Below are positions 1 to 8,179 of a stretch of DNA of 64,000 bases, piece by piece. The notes beneath the pieces are model-generated. The model was given only the letters and a program-made list of their open reading frames with translations, searched no databases and was not told the DNA's origin. The stretch comes from Segatella copri (lineage in GTDB: Bacteria; Bacteroidota; Bacteroidia; Bacteroidales; Bacteroidaceae), in NCBI RefSeq assembly GCF_019249795.2, contig NZ_CP156891.1:3008001-3072000 (forward strand), written 5' to 3'. A program made the translations under genes and the position numbers. Each line of letters starts with the position of its first letter. Position 1 is the first letter of the stretch.

Positions 1-2
1 TG

Positions 3-269
3 AAAAACTTCTTGTTGAATAAAGAGGGTAAGTTGGTGAATAATACAACGGATATTCCTTGGCCACGTACTCAGGATTTGGAGCCTTTGTATGAAATCAA
101 TCATACAATGTTCCTTGCAAAACGAGAGGTTTATACAGAATTGAAGAATCGCTTAGGTAATAAAGTTCTCCTTCATGTGATGGATGAGATTCATTCAAAG
201 GACATTGACTGGGAGGATGATTTTACTATTGCAGAAATTATGTATAAGAATTTGTATGAAAACAAATAA
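3..269 (+). CDS. CMP-sugar synthetase-like cytidylyltransferase, C-terminal part only (cut by window edge)
   Basis: About 88 codons are visible and the frame is open to the left edge, so the start lies outside the window. The stretch PWPRTQDLEPLYEINHTMF resembles the C-terminal part of acylneuraminate/Kdo-type cytidylyltransferases, which activate 2-keto-3-deoxy sugar acids as CMP-sugars in the cytoplasm. The gene overlaps the next one (sugar kinase) by 14 bp, and a GT52 (sialyltransferase-like) gene follows, which fits supply of a CMP-activated donor for the polysaccharide. The catalytic N-terminal half cannot be seen, so the sugar specificity is unknown. Confidence 0.6.
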   Translation, partial: KNFLLNKEGKLVNNTTDIPWPRTQDLEPLYEINHTMFLAKREVYTELKNRLGNKVLLHVMDEIHSKDIDWEDDFTIAEIMYKNLYENK

Positions 270-1299
270 AGTTGTAACATTTGGAGAAATCATGGTGCGC
301 TTAGGCGCACCTGATTATCTCAAATTAATACAGAGCAATAGCCTGGATGTTAGTTATGCTGGTGCAGAAGCTAACGTTGCAGTTAGTCTTGCTCATTATG
401 GTATATCTACCGACTACGTTACTTGTTTGCCAAATAATCCCATAGCAGAACGTTGCATCATGGAATTACGAGGTCATGATGTAGGTGTAGATTATATTCA
501 ACGTTCAGGTAAACGAATGGGTATACTCTATCTGGAGACAGGTAGTAACATGCGACCATCCAAGGTTTTTTATGATCGTGAATATTCTTCAATAGCGATG
601 ATAGAACCTGATAGCATCAATTGGTATGAGATATTGAAAGATGCAACATGGTTTCATTGGACAGGCATTACTCCAGCCTTGTCACAAAATGCAGCTGATG
701 AATGTTTGAAAGCTATTCAAGTAGCTAATGAATTGGGAGTAATGGTATCGTGTGATATCAATTATCGTGGCAATCTGTGGAAATATGGCAAGGACGCTTC
801 TGAAGTGATGCCAGCTTTGGTTGAAGGATGTGATTTAATCATGGGTAATGAAGAAGATTGCGAAAAGGTTTTTGGTATCAAACCAAAGAACTTTGATGCA
901 GACAATACGAAAGGTAGTATCAACCAGAGTACTTTTGAGTCCGTTTGTCAGCAGATGATGACTCGTTTCCCTCGTTGCAAAAAAATGGCAGTAACACTAC
1001 GTGGTGCTATCAATGCCAATCATAATACCTGGTGTGGTATCCTTTATGATGGAAAGCAACTATATCAGTCTGCCAAGTATGATATCACGGATATCGTAGA
1101 TAGAGTAGGTGGTGGTGATTCCTTTATGGGAGGCTTGATTTACGGATTGCTTCATTATGAGGATAATCAAAAAGCTTTGGACTTTGCAGCTGCAGCTAGT
1201 GCTTATAAGCATACGTTGAAAGGTGATTTCAATTGGGCAACAGTAGAAGAAGTTGAATCCTTAATGAATGGAAATACAAGTGGAAGAGTTAAAAGATAA
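256..1299 (+). CDS. kdgK: PfkB-family sugar kinase, 2-dehydro-3-deoxygluconokinase-like
   Basis: A 347-aa cytoplasmic kinase of the PfkB/ribokinase family. The N-terminus (VVTFGEIMVRLGAP) and the C-terminal signature DRVGGGDSFMGG with the expected catalytic base near D288 match KDG kinases, which phosphorylate 2-keto-3-deoxygluconate. The frame is open upstream to 184, but the ATG at 256 gives the normal family N-terminus and a 14-bp overlap with the preceding gene, so it is preferred. Placement between a CMP-sugar synthetase fragment and a GT52 gene suggests a role in making or recycling a keto-deoxy sugar for the capsule rather than pectin breakdown. That pathway role is inference. Confidence 0.8.
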   Translation: MKTNKVVTFGEIMVRLGAPDYLKLIQSNSLDVSYAGAEANVAVSLAHYGISTDYVTCLPNNPIAERCIMELRGHDVGVDYIQRSGKRMGILYLETGSNMRPSKVFYDREYSSIAMIEPDSINWYEILKDATWFHWTGITPALSQNAADECLKAIQVANELGVMVSCDINYRGNLWKYGKDASEVMPALVEGCDLIMGNEEDCEKVFGIKPKNFDADNTKGSINQSTFESVCQQMMTRFPRCKKMAVTLRGAINANHNTWCGILYDGKQLYQSAKYDITDIVDRVGGGDSFMGGLIYGLLHYEDNQKALDFAAAASAYKHTLKGDFNWATVEEVESLMNGNTSGRVKR

Positions 1300-1303
1300 A
1301 AAT

Positions 1304-2308
1304 ATGAAATATCACAGAGTTTGTTTTCCTGGTTCTCTATATGTATTTACTTTTTATTTATTGATTTCAAGTAAAGAAGAAATTTTAGATACAATTTATT
1401 TTTTTGATAAAAATATTGAAGAATCAATAAGAAACAAAATGCCTAAAGTACGTTTCTTAAAAGATAATTTCAAGAATCGTTTTGTTTTGGCTTTAAGTTC
1501 ATTCTTTAATAAATTTATATATCCTGAACTTAAAAATGCAGATATATTTGGGCTAGATTTTAGATGGAATATTTTACGAGGGCATAAGATGAATTATATA
1601 GAAGATGCTCCTATGATTTTTGATATTTGGGAGACTGGTCCAATGTTTCAAGATTATTTGAAAACTAAAAAAGGGAATATCTTTAAAAAAATAATTCGTA
1701 GATTATTATTTGGAGACTATTATGGTTTTCCTGTAGCTACATCTTCAATGGTTTCAGATATTTATACATCTTTTCCTGCAGAAAAGATATATTTGCAAAA
1801 CAAGGTTCATCACGTTGTTGATTTGAATAAAAAATGGGCTGAGAGTTCTCTGGAAAAGAAAGATTTAATACTTTCAATATTTGATATTTCGCAAGAGAGT
1901 TTGGCAAAAATACAAGCTAAAAAAATCATATTGTTGACTCAAGCATTTTCTGACGATCATTTTGTTACAGAGGAAGAACAAGTGGAGATTTACCGCAAAA
2001 TTCTCTCCAATTATGATGAAGATGATGTTGTTATTAAACCCCATCCACGTGATAAAATAGATTATCGTAAATTTTTTCCAAAAGTAATGTACTTCGATAA
2101 AACAGTAGCTATGCAGTTTCTCGCGATTTTAGGAATTAAGTTTGAGAGGGTTGTTACTGTTTCTTCTTCGGCAGCTTTATCTTTTGGTATTGATATTCCA
2201 ATTGATTGGTATGGTTATAGGGTACATCCAGGAATATTGAAAGGTGAAGGGGTAAGGACATTGGAAGATGCTAAGAAAAATTATCTGAAGTCGCATGGGA
2301 AGAAATAA
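1304..2308 (+). CDS. GT52 family (sialyltransferase-like) glycosyltransferase
   Basis: A 334-aa protein without clear membrane segments. The KPHPRD motif near residue 245 and a Ser-rich SSSAA motif near residue 287 are features of glycosyltransferase family 52, whose known members are CMP-sialic-acid-dependent alpha-2,3-sialyltransferases and related lipooligosaccharide transferases. An ATG at 1268 is in frame, but the ATG at 1304, 4 bp after the kinase stop, gives the typical short N-terminus before the first beta strand. It overlaps the flippase gene by 14 bp. With the cytidylyltransferase upstream, a CMP-activated keto-deoxy sugar is the likely donor; the acceptor is unknown. Confidence 0.65.
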   Translation: MKYHRVCFPGSLYVFTFYLLISSKEEILDTIYFFDKNIEESIRNKMPKVRFLKDNFKNRFVLALSSFFNKFIYPELKNADIFGLDFRWNILRGHKMNYIEDAPMIFDIWETGPMFQDYLKTKKGNIFKKIIRRLLFGDYYGFPVATSSMVSDIYTSFPAEKIYLQNKVHHVVDLNKKWAESSLEKKDLILSIFDISQESLAKIQAKKIILLTQAFSDDHFVTEEEQVEIYRKILSNYDEDDVVIKPHPRDKIDYRKFFPKVMYFDKTVAMQFLAILGIKFERVVTVSSSAALSFGIDIPIDWYGYRVHPGILKGEGVRTLEDAKKNYLKSHGKK

Positions 2309-3701
2309 AAAATTAGCAAAGAATGTTGTATTTATTCTGATAGGGAACATTGGGTCGAAATTGGTAGGCTTTTTTATGCTTCCTCTTTATACGGCATGGC
2401 TTTCACCAGAGGATTATGGCTTGACAGATTTGCTGACTGTTTATGCCAGTTTGCTTTTAAATGTTGTTGCCTGTGATGTAAGCGATGCCATATACATCTT
2501 TCCTATTAAAGCATCCAGGGAGAAAGTGAAAGCCTATTATTCTAGTGGCTTTTTCTTTCAGATAATATGTAGTCTGTTGTGTGCGGTTGTATTTGGCTTG
2601 GTCTCGAAAATTCCATTACACAATACGTTTGTAGATAATATTTGGTACATATATGGCATATTGATTTCTGGTCTGTTTCAAAAATACACGCAAGATTTTT
2701 GCCGTGGAATAAACAAAATGTCAGTGTTCAGTTTCACTGGTATTATTCAGACTTTTACAACAGCAGGTTTGTCAATAGCATTTATACCTAGATTTGGAGT
2801 TTATGGATTTGTTGTTGCAACAATCGTTTCAAATTTAGCGACAGCATTGTTTACATTCTTTTATTCTAAGTCATATGAATATTTATCTGTTACTAATATT
2901 CAGTTAAAATCATTGAAAGAACTGTTGCAATTTTCTATACCTTTAATTCCAACAGCCGTTTTATGGTGGCTTGTTTCTGGTTTAAATAGACCGCTTCTTG
3001 AACAATATGCAGGGTTGTTTGCATTGGGTTTGATGGCAGTAGCCTCAAAATTGCCAACAATAATGAATCTTGTCTTTACCTTTTTCCAACAGGCTTGGAT
3101 TGTTACTGTTGTTGAGGAATTCAAGAAGGAAGATTTTTGTGAATATTTTAATAAAATGTATAGGTTAATCATGGCTGTACAGATAGTAGCTTGTATGGGA
3201 ATAGTTGTGTTTGCTCATCCTTTTATTAAGTTAATGACTAATGAAAGATATAATGATGCATGGATGTATATTCCTCTGTTGGCTTTATCTGTCATTTTTT
3301 CAAATATGAGTGCATTCTTAGGAACAGTTTTCTCTGCTTCCAAGCAAACTAAGTTTACTTTTTATTCGGTAGTTGTTGGAGGATTGGCTGCCTTGGGATT
3401 GAATTACTTACTCATTCCTTATTGGGGATTATGGGGAGCTTGCTTTGCTATCGTACTGTCCCAGTTGATATGCGCTTTGTCAAGATTATACTATTCAAGA
3501 AAAATAGTAAGGTTTACAAGTGTCGCATTTTCGGTAAAGCAATGCTTGTTATTTGTGTTGATTTATATCTGCTCATTAATCTTTGAGCATATCACATTGA
3601 TAATGTCATATATAATATGTGTTTTATTATATTATTGGTTTAACAAGGACATACTTCTTATGGCTTTCAATGTTGTAAGAGAAAAAATAATAAAAAAATG
3701 A
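2295..3701 (+). CDS. wzx: Wzx-type polysaccharide flippase
   Basis: A 468-aa integral membrane protein of the polysaccharide transport branch of the MOP/MATE superfamily. It begins with a basic segment and the hydrophobic run VVFILIGNIGSKLVGFFMLP, followed by about 12-14 predicted helices to the C-terminus. Proteins of this type move undecaprenyl-diphosphate-linked repeat units across the inner membrane. The gene overlaps the GT52 gene by 14 bp and the next glycosyltransferase by 4 bp. A Wzy-like polymerase is found at 5,961, so the locus looks like a Wzx/Wzy-dependent assembly system. No truncation is visible. Confidence 0.85.
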   Translation: MGRNKKLAKNVVFILIGNIGSKLVGFFMLPLYTAWLSPEDYGLTDLLTVYASLLLNVVACDVSDAIYIFPIKASREKVKAYYSSGFFFQIICSLLCAVVFGLVSKIPLHNTFVDNIWYIYGILISGLFQKYTQDFCRGINKMSVFSFTGIIQTFTTAGLSIAFIPRFGVYGFVVATIVSNLATALFTFFYSKSYEYLSVTNIQLKSLKELLQFSIPLIPTAVLWWLVSGLNRPLLEQYAGLFALGLMAVASKLPTIMNLVFTFFQQAWIVTVVEEFKKEDFCEYFNKMYRLIMAVQIVACMGIVVFAHPFIKLMTNERYNDAWMYIPLLALSVIFSNMSAFLGTVFSASKQTKFTFYSVVVGGLAALGLNYLLIPYWGLWGACFAIVLSQLICALSRLYYSRKIVRFTSVAFSVKQCLLFVLIYICSLIFEHITLIMSYIICVLLYYWFNKDILLMAFNVVREKIIKK

Positions 3702-4903
3702 AGAATATTTGTTTTATAACATCAGGTGTACTTCCTGTACCTGCAGTAAAAGGTGGAGCCATAGAACTGTTGATTCAGCAACTATGTGAGGACAATGAAA
3801 AGAATCCTCACTTTGAACTGACTGTTATCACGAAGAAAGACCAGTCTGGAATGGCTGCTCAACAGCCTTATCGCCACACTCATTTTGAAAACTATGTTCA
3901 ATGGGGCGGGCTGTATCATAAACTGGCTTGGAAAGCTCGTGGACTGATGAGAAGATTAACAGGAAAGCCTTTCCCACAGTTTCATACTTACGAGTTCCAG
4001 GTACTACAGTATATGAAAAAAGAAGGGAAAAAGTTTGACGTGGTTATTGCTGAGGGGTGTGATATGGAACTGATGTATCGTATTTCCCCATTGTTAGGTA
4101 AGGATAAAGTTTGCTTGCATCTTCATTGCGAATTGTTTGCTGATGCGCAATGTGATAATGCTTTTGGGCATCTGATAGGAGTAAGTGATTTCGTAAGAAA
4201 GGCATATCTGTCAACTTCAAAGACAATGCCAGGGAAAAAAACTCATGTGCTGCTGAATGGAGTGGATGCCAACAGATTCAGAAAGCCATTCCCTAAGGAA
4301 GAAAAACTGGCATTACGACATCAATTGGGTTTTGCTGATGATGATTTTGTTGTCGTGTTTTGTGGTCGAATTATTCCTGTAAAGGGTGTGTTGGAGCTGA
4401 TGCAAGCTATCCTCAAGATAGATAATCCAAAAATAAAGCTATTGGTCATTGGTTCTTCTGATTTTGGTAATGGAAACTTGAATGATTATTCCAAGAAAGT
4501 TCAAAAAGTCTCATTGGAAAATGCTGACCGAATAGTTTATACAGGCTTTATAGATAATGCTGATTTGTATAAGTTCTATCAGCTCAGTTCCATAGGGACG
4601 GTACCGTCCCTATGGAACGAGGCCTGCGCCCTCGTTACATTAGAGATGATGCATTGTGGATTGCCTACAATAGCGACCAAGGTCGGAGGAAATCCTGAGT
4701 TGTTTACCGATGGAACGACTTTATTCATACCTTTCGACAATCATGTGGTTGATAATTTATGTGCAAATATAATTCGTCTATATGATGACGAGAGTCTTCG
4801 CAAGCAAATGTCTGAAAAGGCCTTAGAACGTGCAACTCTGTTCACCCGAGAAATCTATTTTAGTAATTTCTGTAAAGTAATAGAAGATGTTTTAGAAGAG
4901 TAA
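3698..4903 (+). CDS. GT4 family glycosyltransferase
   Basis: A 401-aa retaining GT-B glycosyltransferase. The N-terminal domain starts with ICFITSGVLPVPAVKGGAIE (nucleotide-sugar fold with a GG loop) and the C-terminal domain has the EX7E motif (E308 and E316 in NEACALVTLEMM) that binds the donor phosphate and sugar. It overlaps the flippase stop by 4 bp (ATGA). The codons just before E308 lie in a perfect 32-bp palindrome (4587-4618), which is odd for such a conserved motif. The gene itself is intact. The sugar transferred cannot be told from sequence. Confidence 0.85.
   Translation: MKNICFITSGVLPVPAVKGGAIELLIQQLCEDNEKNPHFELTVITKKDQSGMAAQQPYRHTHFENYVQWGGLYHKLAWKARGLMRRLTGKPFPQFHTYEFQVLQYMKKEGKKFDVVIAEGCDMELMYRISPLLGKDKVCLHLHCELFADAQCDNAFGHLIGVSDFVRKAYLSTSKTMPGKKTHVLLNGVDANRFRKPFPKEEKLALRHQLGFADDDFVVVFCGRIIPVKGVLELMQAILKIDNPKIKLLVIGSSDFGNGNLNDYSKKVQKVSLENADRIVYTGFIDNADLYKFYQLSSIGTVPSLWNEACALVTLEMMHCGLPTIATKVGGNPELFTDGTTLFIPFDNHVVDNLCANIIRLYDDESLRKQMSEKALERATLFTREIYFSNFCKVIEDVLEE
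4587..4618. repeat. Perfect 32-bp palindrome inside the GT4 gene
   Basis: The left arm GTTCCATAGGGACGGT is the exact reverse complement of the right arm, with no spacer. It encodes SIGTVPSLWN, directly before the EX7E motif of the GT4 enzyme. Immediately after it, AACGAGG (from 4616) pairs with CCTCGTT, forming a second small hairpin. Perfect palindromes of this length are unusual within a coding region because they extrude as cruciforms and are unstable. It may mark a past recombination event or simply be a coincidence allowed by codon choice. Confidence 0.9.
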
Positions 4904-4911
4904 TAATAAAT

Positions 4912-5115
4912 AGAGACTTTTATAATTGTGAATACCCGTCATGGCAACAAGATTTGGATTTGCATTATGTAGGAATAACAAGAGCAAAGAAAGCTTGCTA
5001 TATGATAGTAAATAATCGAAGACTTGGGTCTAAAGGTTATATTGTTGCAGGGCGTGATTCTGAATTCTTAACATTGAATGGAGTTGATAAATATAGAGAT
5101 ATTTTAATATTTTGA
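4912..5115 (+). pseudogene. Orphan C-terminal fragment of a UvrD/PcrA-type (SF1) helicase
   Basis: Translation of this stretch gives about 67 residues ending in a TGA at 5113-5115. It includes LDLHYVGITRAKKACYM, which matches helicase motif VI of UvrD/Rep/PcrA proteins (YVGITRAKK). No ATP-binding motif or other helicase motif precedes it; the sequence upstream is the end of an intact glycosyltransferase gene. There is no sensible start codon. This is best read as the leftover tail of a helicase gene once located here. It is not close in sequence to the tail of the intact helicase at 19,405-21,348, where motif VI reads FYVCCTRAMERL. Confidence 0.7.
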
Positions 5116-5118
5116 AAT

Positions 5119-5964
5119 ATGAAGCATTGTATTTTAATGACGGTTTATAAAGATGTTGAACAAATAAACCGCATAATAGAGTTTGCACCAGAAAACTTTG
5201 ATTTTTATGTTCATATTGATAAAAAATCAAAGTTAACTCGTTCTGATATATCTAAACGAGCTAATGTCTTTAGTGAGTATCGAATATACTGGGGAGCTGT
5301 AGAACATTTAAAGGCATTTCTTTTCTTAATGAATAAAGCATTTCATTCAGGAAAGCAATATGATTTTTACCATCTAATAACAGGACAGGATTTTTATGCT
5401 ACTTCATTTGACAACTTTGAAAAACTTCTGGATAAAGATAAAATATATATAAGTTATTTCAATTTGCCAAGAAAAAAATGGTGGCATGGAGGACTTGCAA
5501 TAGTTCGTTATAAAAGTTTCGCCTCGAAATTAGATTTGAGAAAACGTAGTTGTAAAGTTTTGAATTATTTATATTATATCTGTCAACGTCTTTTTACAAG
5601 AGGATATGATTTGCCTTCATATAGACTTTATGGAGGTTTGGTATATTGTTCAATTTGTGGGGGGGCAATAAAATGGGTCCTAGATTCTGATATTTCTAGA
5701 GATTTATTGAACCGCTTAGAAAACACAACTTGTGGTGAAGAAGTGTTTTTTCAAACAGTGTTACTGAATTCTCCATTTTCAGAAAATATCATAAATAATA
5801 ATCTTCGTATTATGGATTGGAATGTTAAAAGTCCTCCAAAGGTATTAAGAGAAGAGGATTTCCATAAGATTATAGATAGCCGCTGTTTGTTTTGTCGAAA
5901 AGTGGATTCTAAATCATCTAAAATGCTAATTAAATTACTGATGAACAAATTTTGTTTAGGATGA
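5119..5964 (+). CDS. GT14 (core-2/I-branching type) beta-glycosyltransferase
   Basis: A 281-aa protein beginning MKHCILMTVYKD, with FYVHIDKKS and HLITGQDFY typical of the core-2/I-branching enzyme family (GT14), including bacterial N-acetylglucosaminyl- or xylosyltransferase relatives. A metal-independent GT-A fold is expected. The start ATG lies 3 bp after the helicase remnant and the stop overlaps the wzy start by 4 bp. The codons for CGGA lie in a run of seven G residues (5659-5665), where slippage would shut the gene off. In this copy the frame is open. Confidence 0.75.
   Translation: MKHCILMTVYKDVEQINRIIEFAPENFDFYVHIDKKSKLTRSDISKRANVFSEYRIYWGAVEHLKAFLFLMNKAFHSGKQYDFYHLITGQDFYATSFDNFEKLLDKDKIYISYFNLPRKKWWHGGLAIVRYKSFASKLDLRKRSCKVLNYLYYICQRLFTRGYDLPSYRLYGGLVYCSICGGAIKWVLDSDISRDLLNRLENTTCGEEVFFQTVLLNSPFSENIINNNLRIMDWNVKSPPKVLREEDFHKIIDSRCLFCRKVDSKSSKMLIKLLMNKFCLG
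5659..5665 (+). repeat. Seven-G homopolymer tract in the GT14 gene
   Basis: Seven consecutive G residues in an otherwise AT-rich gene, followed by CAAT. The reading frame is open with this length; gain or loss of one G would end translation early. It resembles the eight-G tract at 10617-10624, which is also followed by CAAT. Runs of this kind are known slipped-strand mispairing sites in phase-variable surface genes of other bacteria. Confidence 0.6.
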
Positions 5965-7220
5965 ATATAATTATTGGTATATTATTTTTTTATTTGGCCA
6001 TAAAAGCGAATGGGAACTTTGCAACAGTTTTCCCATTTATATTGGTGACCTATACTTTTCTTGGAAGTTTTGTTATAGGTACTATAAGCCCATATAGCTT
6101 TTTGTCTGTGATAGTTGCATTTATATTTTTTACTCGTTATAATCGATTTTTTGCATATTATAGGACATTTCCATTTAAATCGACTGTGTTTTTGTTTGCT
6201 CTATCAATGATATGTACGAATTTTTTTGTGTCAGCAAGATATCGACATACTCCTACATTGGTATTTAATATTTGTCAATCTGTAGGCTATACCTATATTC
6301 TATGGTATTTGTTACAGAATAATGCGCAAAAAACAATTCATGCTTTGGTGAAAACTGCTCTTGTTTTTGGATGCTTGGTATCAATATATGCATTGTTCGA
6401 AACTATAACTAGAAGTAATCCTCTATTAAATAGTTTAGTTTTGAGTGGCTGCTATATAGAGTCTCCTCTTATTACAGAAATTAGATTTGGGTTAAAACGT
6501 GCGCAGGCTATATTTTCTATGCATACTACGCTAGGTGGAGTTATGTTGTTTAATTATGCATTGCTTTTGGTTGCTTACAAGACTGCATATATAAAAAAAA
6601 CGAGATTAAATATAATTGTAATTTGCTTATGTGCAATGTGTGTTTTTCTTACAGGTGCCCGAAGCTGCATTATAGGTTTATTAATGTGTACTGGAATGTC
6701 ATTTTCAAAATTGAAGGTTAGCCATATATTGCTTTTATGTTTTATAATTCCTTTTGTATTTATCTTTGCAGGCGATTATTTGTCGCAAATCTTCGATTCT
6801 ATATTTAATACAGAGAAAGTAAATGGAAGTAGTTCTGATATGCGCTTAATTCAATTTATGATTTCATGGGATTATATGATGCGTTCTCCGATTATAGGTA
6901 ATGGACTTGGTTTCCTATATAATGATGTAGTTTTAAACCATTTAGAAAAAGAGTTATTTGGTGCAGAATCGATGTGGTTTGGAGTAATTGCAGATCAAGG
7001 AATTTTAGGATTGGTTTCGTATTTGCTTCTTTTTATTTCACCAATTTTATACTCATGGCGTAAAGATAATAAGTTTATAATATTATTTGTTATAGGAATT
7101 TTGGTTATGCATTCTTTATCAACTATTCCAGGCGTAAATCCTGCAATGGTTTTAGTGTTTACGTTGATATTTAATTATATGCAGGATACTGCTAAATCCA
7201 GAAAAATTAGAAAAATATGA
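5961..7220 (+). CDS. wzy: Wzy-like O-antigen/capsule polymerase
   Basis: A 419-aa very hydrophobic protein with about 10-12 predicted helices. It has a larger extracytoplasmic loop around residues 160-190 (ending in an Arg-rich FGLKRAQA stretch) and the downstream segment LTGARSCIIGLL, both typical of O-antigen polymerase/ligase family proteins that join repeat units in the periplasm. A TTG nine bases upstream is in frame, but the ATG at 5961 overlaps the previous stop (ATGA) and is preferred. Together with the Wzx flippase it defines a Wzx/Wzy assembly system. WaaL-type ligase activity cannot be excluded. Confidence 0.75.
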   Translation: MNIIIGILFFYLAIKANGNFATVFPFILVTYTFLGSFVIGTISPYSFLSVIVAFIFFTRYNRFFAYYRTFPFKSTVFLFALSMICTNFFVSARYRHTPTLVFNICQSVGYTYILWYLLQNNAQKTIHALVKTALVFGCLVSIYALFETITRSNPLLNSLVLSGCYIESPLITEIRFGLKRAQAIFSMHTTLGGVMLFNYALLLVAYKTAYIKKTRLNIIVICLCAMCVFLTGARSCIIGLLMCTGMSFSKLKVSHILLLCFIIPFVFIFAGDYLSQIFDSIFNTEKVNGSSSDMRLIQFMISWDYMMRSPIIGNGLGFLYNDVVLNHLEKELFGAESMWFGVIADQGILGLVSYLLLFISPILYSWRKDNKFIILFVIGILVMHSLSTIPGVNPAMVLVFTLIFNYMQDTAKSRKIRKI

Positions 7221-8179
7221 TAATTTCAATTATAGTTCCTATATATGGAGTAGAGCCATATATAAAGAAGTGTTTGATATCAATAATGTCGCAATCATTA
7301 ACATCGGGGGTAGAATGTATTCTTGTAAATGATTGTACTAAAGACGAGAGTATTAATATTGCTCAGAAATTAATAGATGAATCTAGGGGAAACATCAAGT
7401 TCAGAATCATCAATAGAGAAGAGAATGGAGGACTTTCTGCGGCTCGTAATACTGGTATTCTAGAAGCTAAGGGTGATTACCTTTATTTTTTGGATAGTGA
7501 TGACTATATAACTCCAGATTGCATTAAGGTACTTGCAGAAACGGCTCAAAAGTTTCCTAAGGCTCAAATCGTGCAAGCTGGCGCCCAAGCTACATCTGAA
7601 GGCTTTGAATATTTGAGTATGAAATCAAAAAAGTTAAAAGAATATTCGGAAGATGCTAAATATATCAAGCGTAATATGTTGATGGCATACTATCCACCAA
7701 CTGCTTGGAATAAGTTGGTAAACCGAGAGTGGGTGTTAGCAAATAATCTCTTTTTCAAAGAGGGGTTACTCCATGAAGATGATTATTGGAATTTCTTCGC
7801 AGCTAAACATGTTACAGCGTATGCCATTTGCAAGCAAGATACTTATATTTATAATATTCGCCCAGGAAGTATAACGCAGGCTCCTAGCGCGCGAAATATT
7901 AAGTCTCGTCTCATATCCGCCGCAGATTTTATGGATAATATAGACAGCTCTTGTAGGAATAATCAATTGGCTGTCATTTATAAATTACTGATGTCGGATT
8001 ACCGAGTGCTGCCAAATAAAGCCAGTGCAGCTTATTTACCCTTATGGGCAAAATTGAACTCCTTGTGTGGCATTGGTGGTAAAATGGCTATCTTCTTTGC
8101 TTTGCATTTGCCAAAACATGTATTGAATAATTATTATATAAAACTTTTTAATGATAAAATAATACCTCGAATAATATGA
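7217..8179 (+). CDS. GT2 family glycosyltransferase
   Basis: A 320-aa inverting GT-A glycosyltransferase. It starts with the family signature ISIIVPIYGVEPYIKKCL, carries the nucleotide-binding segment ECILVNDCTKDES and the metal-binding DSDD motif (D93-D95), with an LHEDDYWNF catalytic segment further on. It overlaps the polymerase stop by 4 bp and the next gene by 4 bp, so translation is coupled. The protein is cytoplasmic or peripheral to the membrane. The donor sugar is not predictable. Confidence 0.85.
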   Translation: MIISIIVPIYGVEPYIKKCLISIMSQSLTSGVECILVNDCTKDESINIAQKLIDESRGNIKFRIINREENGGLSAARNTGILEAKGDYLYFLDSDDYITPDCIKVLAETAQKFPKAQIVQAGAQATSEGFEYLSMKSKKLKEYSEDAKYIKRNMLMAYYPPTAWNKLVNREWVLANNLFFKEGLLHEDDYWNFFAAKHVTAYAICKQDTYIYNIRPGSITQAPSARNIKSRLISAADFMDNIDSSCRNNQLAVIYKLLMSDYRVLPNKASAAYLPLWAKLNSLCGIGGKMAIFFALHLPKHVLNNYYIKLFNDKIIPRII

